Shown here in pieces: positions 56,340 through 64,000 of a stretch of DNA of 64,000 nucleotides. This DNA is from Burkholderiaceae bacterium. GTDB lineage: Bacteria > Pseudomonadota > Gammaproteobacteria > Burkholderiales > Burkholderiaceae_C. The first letter of the stretch is position 1; every line of letters starts with the position of its first letter. The notes below the pieces were generated by a model. The model was not told the DNA's origin. It saw only the letters and a list, made by a program, of their open reading frames with translations, and made no database searches. The translations under genes were made by a program, and so were the position numbers. Where the stretch lies: contig JACKLN010000004.1 in NCBI GenBank assembly GCA_024235855.1, forward strand, positions 186,001 through 250,000, written 5' to 3'.

Positions 56340-58376
56340 ATGACGCCACAAGACATGACCCGCGCTATGCGCGCCACCCTGGCCATCACGGGGCTGGCCC
56401 TGCTGGCCGCCTGCGAGTCGCCACCGCCGCCCGCACAGATCCTGCAGCCACCCGCAGCGCTTCGGGTCGAAGGCGTGCCGCCGGTGCCCGCCAGTGTCGT
56501 GGCGTCGTTCCAGCGCTATGCCGACGTCGCCGGTCATGCCTTCGTGGGCTGGCACCCGGTGCGCCCGGAGATGATCGTCAGCCACCGGCCACCCGGCGCC
56601 AGCACGACGCAGATCTACCGCCTGCGCGGCCCGGGCGCGCCGCTGGAGCCGCTGACGCAGGGCCGCGAGCGTGTGGTCGACGCCGCCTGGGAACCGGTGC
56701 AGGGCCGCTACATCGTGTTCGAGCGCGACACCGGTGGCGACGAGGCGACCCAGGTCTACCGTCTCGACCCCGACACCCTGGCCGAGACCCGGCTCACCGC
56801 GCCCGGCGAGCGCCATGCCATCGCCGGCTGGCTGGAGCGCAGCGGGCGGCTGATCGTGTCGTCCGTGCCTTTGGACCGCACGGCGGCATCGGGGCGCCGC
56901 GACACGGTGAGCACACGCTTCACCGCCATCGACCCGCTGGCACCGGTCGGCCACGCCGACGCCCAGCGCGTGCTGGCCGAACTGCCGGGGCCGGGCTGGT
57001 TCGGCTTCACGCCGTCGCCCGACGAGACCCAGGCAGCGGTCACGCGCTACCGCTCGCCCACGGACAGCGAGGTCTGGCTGATCGACCTGGCCGGACCCCG
57101 GGCGGGTGAACGCCGGCGCCTGCTGCCGGCCGACGGCGACACGACACGGGCCGCGCACTTCGTCAACGCATGGGCGCCCGATGGCCGCAGCCTCTACCTC
57201 GTCAGCGACCGCGCCAGCGAGTTCCGCGAGCTGATGGCCTTCGACCTCGCCAGCGGCCGCCTGTCGCGGCTGACCGGCCACATCCCCTGGGACGTGGCGG
57301 CCAGCGACACCGATGCCCCCGATTCGCCGCTCGCGCTGGCGATGAACGTGGACGGCCGCCAGGAACTGCGCCTGTTCGACCGCGCCACCGGCGCCGAGCG
57401 GCCGCAGCCGGCCGTGCCCGGGGGCAGCGTGACGGCGCTGCGCTTCCACCGCGGCACGGGGCAGCTGGCCGTCGTGGTCAACAGCCCGCAGGGGCCGGGC
57501 CAGGTGCACGTGCTCGACCCGACCAGCGGCCGTCACGTGCCGTGGACGACCCCGGTCGTGCCCGCCGGCCTGGACCTGGCCCAGGTGCCCGACCAGCAGA
57601 TCGTGCGCTGGACCGGTTTCGACGGCCGCACCATCAGCGGCGTGCTCAGCCTGCCACCGGCGCGCTTCACGGGCCGGCGGCCGGTGCTGATGGTCATGCA
57701 CGGCGGCCCGGCGGCGCAGAGCAAGCAGGGCTGGAACGGGCGGCTGAACTACTTCCTGCTCGAACGCGGCATCGCCATCCTCGAGCCCAACGTGCGCGGC
57801 TCCAGCGGCTACGGCAAGACCTTCCTGGACCTGGACAACGGCCGCCTGCGCGAGGACTCGGTCAAGGACATGGCCAGCGCCATCGACTGGACGGCCACGC
57901 ACCCGCGGCTGGACCCGGCCAGGGTGGTGGTGATGGGCGGCAGCTACGGCGGCTACATGGCCCTGGCCGCGGCCACGCGGCTGGCCGACCGCATCGCCGG
58001 CGCGTACTCGATGGTGGGCATCAGCAACTTCGTGACCTTCCTCGAGAACACCGAGAGTTACCGCCGCGACCTGCGGCGCAGCGAATACGGCGACGAGCGC
58101 GACCCGGCGATGCGCCAGTTCCTGATCGACATCTCGCCGCTGAGCCACACCGACGCGGTGAAGAAGCCGCTGCTGGTGGCCCAGGGCCGCAACGACCCGC
58201 GCGTGCCCTGGACGGAGAGCGAGCAGGTGGTGCGTCGCCTGCAGGCCCGAGGCGCGCCGGTGTGGTACCTGCTGGCCGACGACGAAGGGCATGGCTTCAC
58301 CAAGCGCGCCAATGCCGACTACGCGCTGGCCACGCTGGTGATGTTCCTGGAGCAGACCGTGGGCCCGCTGCCCTAG
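56340..58376 (+). CDS. S9-family prolyl oligopeptidase-like peptidase, lipoprotein
   Basis: The 678-aa protein begins with a signal ending in a lipobox (ITGLALLAACESPPPP), so it is an outer- or inner-membrane lipoprotein facing the periplasm. An N-terminal beta-propeller of WD-like repeats (YIVFERDTGGDEATQVYRLD, YLVSDRASEFRELMAFDLA) is followed by an alpha/beta hydrolase domain with VVVMGGSYGGYMALAAATRL (Ser), QGRNDPRVPWTESEQV (Asp) and DDEGHGFTKRAN (His). It cleaves peptides, probably dipeptidyl- or acyl-aminoacyl-type. An internal start near 56367 (MRATLAITGL) also fits the signal. Confidence 0.9.
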   Translation: MTPQDMTRAMRATLAITGLALLAACESPPPPAQILQPPAALRVEGVPPVPASVVASFQRYADVAGHAFVGWHPVRPEMIVSHRPPGASTTQIYRLRGPGAPLEPLTQGRERVVDAAWEPVQGRYIVFERDTGGDEATQVYRLDPDTLAETRLTAPGERHAIAGWLERSGRLIVSSVPLDRTAASGRRDTVSTRFTAIDPLAPVGHADAQRVLAELPGPGWFGFTPSPDETQAAVTRYRSPTDSEVWLIDLAGPRAGERRRLLPADGDTTRAAHFVNAWAPDGRSLYLVSDRASEFRELMAFDLASGRLSRLTGHIPWDVAASDTDAPDSPLALAMNVDGRQELRLFDRATGAERPQPAVPGGSVTALRFHRGTGQLAVVVNSPQGPGQVHVLDPTSGRHVPWTTPVVPAGLDLAQVPDQQIVRWTGFDGRTISGVLSLPPARFTGRRPVLMVMHGGPAAQSKQGWNGRLNYFLLERGIAILEPNVRGSSGYGKTFLDLDNGRLREDSVKDMASAIDWTATHPRLDPARVVVMGGSYGGYMALAAATRLADRIAGAYSMVGISNFVTFLENTESYRRDLRRSEYGDERDPAMRQFLIDISPLSHTDAVKKPLLVAQGRNDPRVPWTESEQVVRRLQARGAPVWYLLADDEGHGFTKRANADYALATLVMFLEQTVGPLP

Positions 58377-58407
58377 CCTGCCCTCACCCGCCGACCGTGC
58401 CGCGCCG

Positions 58408-59577
58408 TCAGAAGCTGCGCGGCAGGCCCAGCAGGTGTTCGGCCACGTGGCTGAGGATGAGGTTGGTGGAGATCGGCGCCACCTGGTAGAGCCGCGTCTC
58501 GCGGAACTTGCGCTCCACGTCGTATTCGCAGGCGAAGCCGAAGCCGCCATGGAACTGGATCGCGGCATTGGCCGCCTCCCAGCTCGCCTTGGCCGCCAGG
58601 TGCTTGGCCATGTTGGCCTGCGCGCCGCAGGGCGCGTGGGCGTCGAACAGGCGGCAGGCCTCCCAGCGCATCAGGTTCGCCGCCTCCAGTTCGATGTGCG
58701 CCTCGGCGATCGGGAACTGCACGCCCTGGTTCTGGCCGATGGGGCGGCCGAAGACCACGCGCTCCTTGGCGTAGGCCGTGACCTTGTCGACGAACCAGAA
58801 GCCGTCGCCGATGCACTCGGCGGCGATCAGCGTGCGCTCGGCGTTCAGGCCATCGAGGATGTAGCGGAAGCCCTGGCCGGCCTGGCCGATCAGGTGCTCG
58901 TGCGGGATCTCCAGGTTCTCGAAGAAGAGCTCGTTGGTCTCGTGGTTGACCATGTTCGGGATCGGCCGCACCGTCAGCCCTCGGCCGATGGCCTCGCGCA
59001 GGTCGACGACGAAGATCGACAGGCCTTCGCTCTTCTTCGTCACCTCGGCCAGCGGCGTCGTGCGCGCCAGCAGGATCATCAGGTCGGAGTGCTGCACGCG
59101 GCTGGTCCAGACCTTCTGGCCGTTGACCACCCAGCGGTCGCCCTGCCGGGCGGCGGTGGTCCGGATCTTCGTGGTGTCGGTGCCGGTGCCGGGTTCGGTC
59201 ACGGCCATGCTCTGCAGGCGCAACTCGCCGCGCGCGATGGCCGGCAGCCAGCGCTGTTTCTGCGCGGCGCTGCCGTGGCGCAGCAACGTGCCCATGTTGT
59301 ACATCTGGCCATGGCAGGCGCCGGCGTTGCCGCCGCTGCGGTTGATCTCCTCCAGGATCACGCTGGCCTCGGCCAGGCCCAGGCCGCTGCCGCCGTACTC
59401 TTGAGGGATCAGCGCGGCCAGCCAGCCGGCCCGCGTGAGCGCGTCGACGAAGGCCTCGGGATAGGCGCGCCGGGCGTCCACGTCGCGGTGGTACTCGGGC
59501 GGGAAGCTGTCGCACAGCGCGCGCACCGCCTCGCGGATCTCGGGGTGGCGGTCGTCGCCGGCGCGCGGGATGTTCAT
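58408..59577 (-). CDS. Acyl-CoA dehydrogenase family protein
   Basis: The start MNIPRAGDDRHPEIREAVRA (ATG 59575-59577) gives 389 aa. ACAD blocks are LQSMAVTEPGTGTDTTKIRT, WVVNGQKVWTSRVQHSDLMI, NHETNELFFENLEIPHEHLI, RVVFGRPIGQNQGVQFPIA and FHGGFGFACEYDVERKFRET. The start overlaps the hydratase gene's stop by 4 bp (59574-59577), so the pair is translated together. The pairing suggests an oxidation-then-hydration sequence on one CoA ester. Confidence 0.9.
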   Translation of the reverse strand: MNIPRAGDDRHPEIREAVRALCDSFPPEYHRDVDARRAYPEAFVDALTRAGWLAALIPQEYGGSGLGLAEASVILEEINRSGGNAGACHGQMYNMGTLLRHGSAAQKQRWLPAIARGELRLQSMAVTEPGTGTDTTKIRTTAARQGDRWVVNGQKVWTSRVQHSDLMILLARTTPLAEVTKKSEGLSIFVVDLREAIGRGLTVRPIPNMVNHETNELFFENLEIPHEHLIGQAGQGFRYILDGLNAERTLIAAECIGDGFWFVDKVTAYAKERVVFGRPIGQNQGVQFPIAEAHIELEAANLMRWEACRLFDAHAPCGAQANMAKHLAAKASWEAANAAIQFHGGFGFACEYDVERKFRETRLYQVAPISTNLILSHVAEHLLGLPRSF

Positions 59578-60443
59578 GCCGTCTCCGCCTCGGCGTGCAT
59601 CGTCAGCCAGCCCTCGTGGTCCTGCGCCCAGAGGGTGAAGTGCCCGCTGCCCCCGTCGCGGCCATGGACGGTGAACGGGTGGTCGTCGAAGGTCGGGCGC
59701 ACTGCCGTGAAGTCGAATCGCCGCAGCTGCACGCCCGGCCGCTCGCGCCGCAGCAGGTCCACCAGCAGCGTGGCGATCAGCGGGCCGTGGACCACCAGCC
59801 CCGGGTAGCCCTCCTGCTGCTGGCAGTAGGGGCGGTCGTAGTGGATGCGGTGGCCGTTGAAGGTGAGCGCGCTGTAGCGGAACAGCAGCACCGGGTCGGG
59901 CACGATGCGGCGCGAGAAGGTGGCGCCGGCCGGGGCCGGCTGGGGCGCCGGCGCGGGCGCGTCGGCCCGCGGCGCGTCGCGGTAGACGATGTCGTGTTCC
60001 TCGGTCAGCGCCAGCCCGGCATCGTTGGCGATCTCGTGGCGCACGGTCACGAACACCAGCGGGCCGCTGCGGCCGGTCTTGGCATCCACACGCGTGATGC
60101 GGGACTGCCGCGTGATCGGATCGCCCACGCGCAGCGGCCGCTCGAAGCGCAGCCGCCCGCCGGCCCACATGCGCCGCGGCAGCGGCACCGGCGGCAGGAA
60201 GCCGCCGCGGCGCGGGTGGCCGTCGTCGCCGAGTTCGTGCTGGGGCGCCACCGGCAGCGTGTACAGCCAGTGGCCCAGCGGCGACACCTCGGTGCCCGGG
60301 CCGGGCAGCGGGTCGTCACGGTCCAGCGTGGCCGCCAGGCCGGCCAGCGGCGCGGCGGTGACCGTGTCGTGCCGGGTCTCGCGGCGGCCCAGCCAGTGGG
60401 CCCAGTCCTGGGGTGCGGAGGAAGCGTCTGCGGGGGTGGTCAC
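59574..60443 (-). CDS. Hot-dog fold acyl-CoA hydratase (FAS1-like dehydratase / mesaconyl-C4-CoA hydratase type)
   Basis: A GTG at 60441-60443 gives 289 aa; the frame has no ATG near the N-terminal homology. The N-terminal hot-dog unit (about residues 60-150) has FLPPVPLPRRMWAGGRLRFE. The C-terminal MaoC-like unit has LFRYSALTFNGHRIHYDRPY, with the hydratase-type N-x-H-x-H segment, and GLVVHGPLIATLLVDLLRR. Similar proteins hydrate mesaconyl-CoA, itaconyl-CoA or other branched enoyl-CoAs. Coupled to the ACAD by a 4-bp overlap; the substrate is unassigned. Confidence 0.83.
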   Translation of the reverse strand: MTTPADASSAPQDWAHWLGRRETRHDTVTAAPLAGLAATLDRDDPLPGPGTEVSPLGHWLYTLPVAPQHELGDDGHPRRGGFLPPVPLPRRMWAGGRLRFERPLRVGDPITRQSRITRVDAKTGRSGPLVFVTVRHEIANDAGLALTEEHDIVYRDAPRADAPAPAPQPAPAGATFSRRIVPDPVLLFRYSALTFNGHRIHYDRPYCQQQEGYPGLVVHGPLIATLLVDLLRRERPGVQLRRFDFTAVRPTFDDHPFTVHGRDGGSGHFTLWAQDHEGWLTMHAEAETA

Positions 60444-60535
60444 AGGCCTGACGGTACCGCGACTTCCCAGCCGACGCGGCCGTCCGCCGCGCCCGCCGAC
60501 CGACCCGACCCTAGGGTCAACCCTTGAATCAGACG

Positions 60536-60567
60536 ACTTCGGTATGTAGAATTCATGCATACCAAGT
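60536..60567 (+). promoter_or_regulatory. Candidate autoregulatory operator of the AbrB/PIN module
   Basis: An imperfect inverted repeat reads ACTT-C-GGTATG (60536-60546), 11 nt, then CATACC-AAGT (60558-60567). The arms match over 10 bases with a one-base bulge, in an AT-rich island just upstream of the antitoxin gene at 60612. Antitoxins of the AbrB type commonly bind such repeats with their toxin. Inferred. Confidence 0.5.
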
Positions 60568-60611
60568 CGTACCGACATCCTGCCGGACGGCTGTCGCCAC
60601 AGGAGCCGCCG

Positions 60612-60869
60612 ATGGAAGCCACTGTCGCCGAACGTGGGCAGATCACGCTGCCCAAGGCCGTGCGTGACGCGCTGGGCCTGACCAAGGGCACCAAGCTCAA
60701 GGTCGAGCTCGAAGGCGGGCGCATCGTGCTGCGCAAGGACGTGGACGATGCGCTGTCGCGGCTGCGCGGCCGGTTCAAGCTGGCCGAGGGCTTCAGCAGC
60801 ACCGACGAGCTGATGCGCGAGATCCGTGGCCACGCGCCGGGCGACCCCTACCTGCCCCCCGAGGAATGA
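60612..60869 (+). CDS. AbrB/MazE-type antitoxin
   Basis: The start at ATG 60612 after CAGGAG gives 85 aa. The N-terminal SpoVT/AbrB swapped-hairpin DNA-binding domain is clear (MEATVAERGQITLPKAVRDA, LGLTKGTKLKVELEGGRIVL). The C-terminus (RLRGRFKLAEGFSSTDELMR) is a helical toxin-binding tail. It would neutralise the PIN toxin downstream and repress the pair through the repeats at 60536-60567. Its TGA overlaps the toxin ATG by 4 bp. Confidence 0.85.
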   Translation: MEATVAERGQITLPKAVRDALGLTKGTKLKVELEGGRIVLRKDVDDALSRLRGRFKLAEGFSSTDELMREIRGHAPGDPYLPPEE

Positions 60870-61267
60870 TCGCCACCGACTCCTCCGTGCTGGTCGACCT
60901 GATCGCCGGCGGCCCGCACAGCGACGCCGCCACCGACGCGATCCGGGCTGCGCTGCGCGCCGGGCCGGTGGTGCTGTGCGAGGTGGCGCTGGCCGAGCTC
61001 TGCACGTCGTTGCAGGGCGGTTCCCAGGTGCTCGAACACCTGGAGGACGTGGGCATCGTCTACAGCGCCATGGAACCCAAGGCGGCGCTGCGGGCCGGCG
61101 AGATGCAGCGCCGATACCGGCAGCGTGGTGGCAACCGCAGCCGCACCGTGGCCGACTTCCTGATCGGCGCCCACGCCATGATGCAATGCCACGCGCTGAT
61201 CACGCGCGACGCCGGCTTCTACCGCGACTATTTCAAGGGCCTGAAGGTCATCGTGCCCCAAGCGTGA
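60866..61267 (+). CDS. vapC: VapC-like PIN-domain ribonuclease toxin
   Basis: A 133-aa PIN protein starting MIATDSSVLVDLIAGGPHSD (Asp5). Further acidic residues are in VVLCEVALAELC, RTVADFLIGAHAMMQCHALI and TRDAGFYRDYFKGLKVIVP. Together these form the D-E-D-D metal site of VapC RNases. VapC toxins cut tRNA or rRNA when the antitoxin is degraded. The antitoxin here is AbrB/MazE-like, a known but less common pairing, translated from an overlapping ATGA. Confidence 0.9.
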   Translation: MIATDSSVLVDLIAGGPHSDAATDAIRAALRAGPVVLCEVALAELCTSLQGGSQVLEHLEDVGIVYSAMEPKAALRAGEMQRRYRQRGGNRSRTVADFLIGAHAMMQCHALITRDAGFYRDYFKGLKVIVPQA

Positions 61268-61340
61268 TGAAAGCCTGGGCCCGCACACTGTCCAACCTCC
61301 TCTCCCCCGCATCTGCCGAAGATTTCCCTGGAGCCCCACC

Positions 61341-63932
61341 ATGCTGCAAGCCTACCGCCAACATGCCGCCGAACGCGCCGCGCTCGGCATCCCGCCGCTG
61401 CCGCTCGACGCCAAGCAGGTCGCCGAGCTGATCGAACTCATCAAGGCCCCGCCCGCCGGTGAAGAGGCCTTCCTGATGGACCTGCTGACCCATCGCGTGC
61501 CGCCGGGCGTGGACGACGCGGCCAAGGTCAAGGCCAGCTTCCTGGCCGCCGTGGCGCATGGCGACCTGAGCGTCGGCCTGGTCAGCAAGGCCAAGGCCAC
61601 CGAGCTGCTGGGCACCATGGTGGGCGGCTACAACGTGCACCCGCTGATCGAGCTGCTCGACGATGCGGCGGTCGCCCCCATCGCCGCCGAGGGCCTGAAG
61701 AAGACGCTGCTGATGTTCGACTTCTTCAACGACGTCGCCGCCAAGGCCAAGGCCGGCAACGCCAAGGCCAAGGAAGTGATGCAGAGCTGGGCCGACGCCG
61801 AGTGGTTCACCAGCCGCCCGGAGGTGCCGAAGTCCATCACCGTCACCGTCTTCAAGGTGCCCGGCGAGACCAACACCGACGACCTGAGCCCCGCGCCCGA
61901 CGCCTGGAGCCGCCCGGACATCCCGCTGCACTACCTGGCGATGCTGAAGAACACGCGCCCGGATGCCGCCTTCAAGCCGGAAGAGGACGGCAAGCGCGGC
62001 CCGATGCAGTTCATCGAGGACCTGAAGAAGAAGGGGCACCTGGTGGCCTACGTGGGCGACGTGGTGGGCACCGGCTCCAGCCGCAAGAGCGCCACCAACA
62101 GTGTGATCTGGGCCACCGGCCAGGACATCCCCTTCGTGCCCAACAAGCGCTTCGGCGGCGTCACGCTGGGCGGCAAGATCGCGCCGATCTTCTTCAACAC
62201 GCAGGAAGACTCCGGTGCGCTGCCCATCGAGGTGGACGTGTCCAAGCTCGAGATGGGCGACGTGATCGAGGTGCTGCCGTACGACGGCAAGATCACCAAA
62301 GGCGGCGCCACGGTGGCCGAGTTCAGCCTCAAGAGCGACGTGATCCTCGACGAGGTGCGCGCCGGCGGCCGCATCAACCTGATCATCGGCCGCGCGCTGA
62401 CGGCCAAGGCGCGCGAGGCGCTGGGCCTGCCGGCCAGCACCGCCTTCCGCCTGCCGGTGGCGCCGAAGGACAGCGGCAAGGGCTTCACGCTGGCGCAGAA
62501 GATGGTCGGCCGCGCCTGCGGCCTGCCGGAAGGCCAGGGCATCCGCCCGGGCACCTACTGCGAGCCCAAGATGACCACCGTCGGCAGCCAGGACACCACC
62601 GGCCCGATGACGCGCGACGAACTGAAGGACCTGGCCTGCCTGGGCTTCAGCGCCGACCTCGTGATGCAGAGCTTCTGCCACACGGCCGCCTACCCGAAGC
62701 CGGTGGACGTCAAGACGCACCGCGAGCTGCCGGCCTTCATCAGCAACCGCGGCGGCGTGGCGCTGCGCCCGGGTGACGGCGTCATCCACAGCTGGCTCAA
62801 CCGCCTGCTGCTGCCCGACACCGTGGGCACCGGCGGCGACAGCCACACGCGCTTCCCCATCGGCATCAGCTTCCCGGCCGGCTCCGGCCTGGTGGCCTTC
62901 GGTGCGGCCACCGGCGTGATGCCGCTGGACATGCCGGAGAGCGTGCTCGTCCGCTTCAAGGGCACGATGCAGCCGGGCGTGACGCTGCGCGACCTGGTGC
63001 ACGCCATCCCGTACGCCGCCATCAAGGCGGGGCTTCTCACGGTGGCCAAGGCCGGCAAGAAGAACATCTTCAGCGGCCGCATCCTCGAGATCGAGGGCCT
63101 GCCGGACCTGAAGGTGGAGCAGGCCTTCGAGCTCAGCGACGCGAGCGCGGAGCGCAGCGCCGCCGGCTGCACGATCAAGCTCAACAAGGAACCGATCATC
63201 GAGTACCTGAAGAGCAACGTCGTGCTGATGAAGAACATGATCGCCGACGGCTACGAGGACGCCAAGACCCTGGCCCGCCGCATCGAGAAGGTCGAGGCCT
63301 GGCTGGCCAAGCCGCAGCTGCTGGAGGCCGACAAGGACGCGGAGTACGCCGCCGTCATCGAGATCGACCTCAACGAGCTGAAGGAGCCGGTGCTCTGCTG
63401 CCCCAACGACCCGGACGACGCCAAGCTGCTGTCCGAGGTGGCCGGCACGAAGATCGACGAGGCCTTCATCGGCAGCTGCATGACCAACATCGGCCACTTC
63501 CGCGCCGCGGCCAAGCTGCTGGGCGGCCAGCGCGACATCCCGGTCAAGCTGTGGGTGGCGCCGCCGACCAAGATGGACCAGAGCGAGCTGATCAAGGAAG
63601 GCCACTACGCCGCCTTCGGCACCGCCGGTGCGCGCACCGAGATGCCGGGCTGCAGCCTGTGCATGGGCAACCAGGCCCAGGTGCGCGAAGGCGCCACGGT
63701 CGTGTCGACCAGCACGCGCAACTTCCCCAACCGCCTGGGCAAGAACACCAACGTGTTCCTGGCCTCGGCGGAGCTGGCGGCCATCGCCAGCAAGCTGGGC
63801 AAGCTGCCCACCGTGGCCGAATACCAGCAAGCCATGGGCATCATCAACAAGGATGCTGCCGACACCTACCGCTACATGAACTTCGACCAGATCGAGGAGT
63901 ACGCGGAGGTGGCCAAGGGCGTGACGGCCTGA
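61341..63932 (+). CDS. acnB: Aconitate hydratase B
   Basis: The 863-aa protein is the length of AcnB (865 aa in E. coli). The N-terminal HEAT-like region (MLQAYRQHAAERAALGIPPL) is followed by the swivel domain and the Fe-S core: DSHTRFPIGISFPAGSG, FIGSCMTNIGHF and GCSLCMGNQAQV hold the three cluster-binding Cys. The ending STRNFPNRLGKNTNVFLAS is typical. It converts citrate to isocitrate, matching the gltA/mdh/sdh genes at the other end of the window. A strong hairpin terminator follows. Confidence 0.98.
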   Translation: MLQAYRQHAAERAALGIPPLPLDAKQVAELIELIKAPPAGEEAFLMDLLTHRVPPGVDDAAKVKASFLAAVAHGDLSVGLVSKAKATELLGTMVGGYNVHPLIELLDDAAVAPIAAEGLKKTLLMFDFFNDVAAKAKAGNAKAKEVMQSWADAEWFTSRPEVPKSITVTVFKVPGETNTDDLSPAPDAWSRPDIPLHYLAMLKNTRPDAAFKPEEDGKRGPMQFIEDLKKKGHLVAYVGDVVGTGSSRKSATNSVIWATGQDIPFVPNKRFGGVTLGGKIAPIFFNTQEDSGALPIEVDVSKLEMGDVIEVLPYDGKITKGGATVAEFSLKSDVILDEVRAGGRINLIIGRALTAKAREALGLPASTAFRLPVAPKDSGKGFTLAQKMVGRACGLPEGQGIRPGTYCEPKMTTVGSQDTTGPMTRDELKDLACLGFSADLVMQSFCHTAAYPKPVDVKTHRELPAFISNRGGVALRPGDGVIHSWLNRLLLPDTVGTGGDSHTRFPIGISFPAGSGLVAFGAATGVMPLDMPESVLVRFKGTMQPGVTLRDLVHAIPYAAIKAGLLTVAKAGKKNIFSGRILEIEGLPDLKVEQAFELSDASAERSAAGCTIKLNKEPIIEYLKSNVVLMKNMIADGYEDAKTLARRIEKVEAWLAKPQLLEADKDAEYAAVIEIDLNELKEPVLCCPNDPDDAKLLSEVAGTKIDEAFIGSCMTNIGHFRAAAKLLGGQRDIPVKLWVAPPTKMDQSELIKEGHYAAFGTAGARTEMPGCSLCMGNQAQVREGATVVSTSTRNFPNRLGKNTNVFLASAELAAIASKLGKLPTVAEYQQAMGIINKDAADTYRYMNFDQIEEYAEVAKGVTA

Positions 63933-63955
63933 TCGCCCTGCCGTGAGCGCCTCGG

Positions 63956-63981
63956 ACGGCCCGCTTCGGCGGGCCGTTCTG
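63956..63981 (+). terminator. Intrinsic terminator after acnB
   Basis: A 9-bp stem (ACGGCCCGC, 63956-63964, with GCGGGCCGT, 63969-63977) holds a stable TTCG tetraloop, followed by TTCT. It lies 24 bp after the acnB stop. Confidence 0.8.
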
Positions 63982-64000
63982 CGTCCGGGGCTCTTCAGGG

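Noticed and set aside
61248..63830. Minus-strand ORF of 860 aa over acnB
   Set aside because: Antisense frame; acnB on the plus strand has all aconitase cysteines and the right length.
1..64000. CRISPR array, prophage, insertion sequence or integrative element
   Set aside because: No regularly spaced repeats, no transposase or integrase-like reading frame, and no tRNA-linked direct repeats were seen; a tool search would be needed to exclude small or degraded copies.

Overview
The window is a GC-rich (about 70%) bacterial chromosome segment with closely packed, operon-like genes. It has no rRNA, tRNA, insertion sequence, prophage or CRISPR. Three things point to a Burkholderiales betaproteobacterium of the Rubrivivax/Leptothrix/Roseateles/Ideonella type: the sdhCDAB-sdhE-gltA order beside gntR-mdh and a CitE-like lyase, three PEP-CTERM proteins, and several TRAP transporters. 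This placement is inferred from gene content and base composition; no database search was possible.

Layout. 1-5.4 kb: the edge of a glutamine synthetase/PuuA-like gene, an MTA phosphorylase, an SMR efflux protein overlapping a methyltransferase, and an overlapping ATP-grasp/patatin pair. 5.5-14.2 kb: the TCA core. sdhC-sdhD-sdhA-sdhB-sdhE-gltA lies on the minus strand, followed by a GntR regulator divergent from mdh with a palindrome between them, then a CitE-like CoA-ester lyase; acnB sits at the far right end. 14.3-27.6 kb: an accessory surface/regulatory region with an 823-aa lipoprotein, a large BTAD/ATPase/TPR regulator split by a one-base frameshift, three PEP-CTERM proteins, an epimerase, an MFS transporter, an ODP-like metallo-beta-lactamase-fold protein and a PepSY protein. 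27.6-33.4 kb: ketopantoate reductase, an orphan ParA-like ATPase, a sulfotransferase-like gene coupled to a fluoroacetate-dehalogenase-like gene, exonuclease I and a LysR regulator. 33.5-40.7 kb: a TAXI-type TRAP transporter, a sulfatase, a SulP transporter and a glycerophosphodiesterase.

40.6-48.9 kb is the most distinctive region. A divergent RpiR regulator faces a minus-strand operon of dctQ-dctM-dctP, diaminopropionate ammonia-lyase, an M20-type carbamoyl-amino-acid amidohydrolase and a nitrilase-fold N-carbamoylase. After 53 nt comes a gene fusing a TIR domain to a receiver-like (REC) domain. The metabolic genes suggest import and stepwise decarbamoylation of a ureido compound (for example a mono- or di-ureidopropionate) to 2,3-diaminopropionate and then pyruvate plus ammonia. 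The TIR-REC fusion is the best candidate for an undescribed signalling or defence component.

49-64 kb: small hypothetical genes, a Lys-tailed helical protein, serC overlapping an atypical crotonase, an encapsulated-ferritin-like protein with no visible encapsulin or targeting tail, DUF3014, MarC, a cytochrome c lipoprotein, two acyl-CoA dehydrogenases (one translationally coupled to a hot-dog hydratase), an S9 peptidase lipoprotein, an AbrB/PIN toxin-antitoxin pair, and acnB with a strong terminator.
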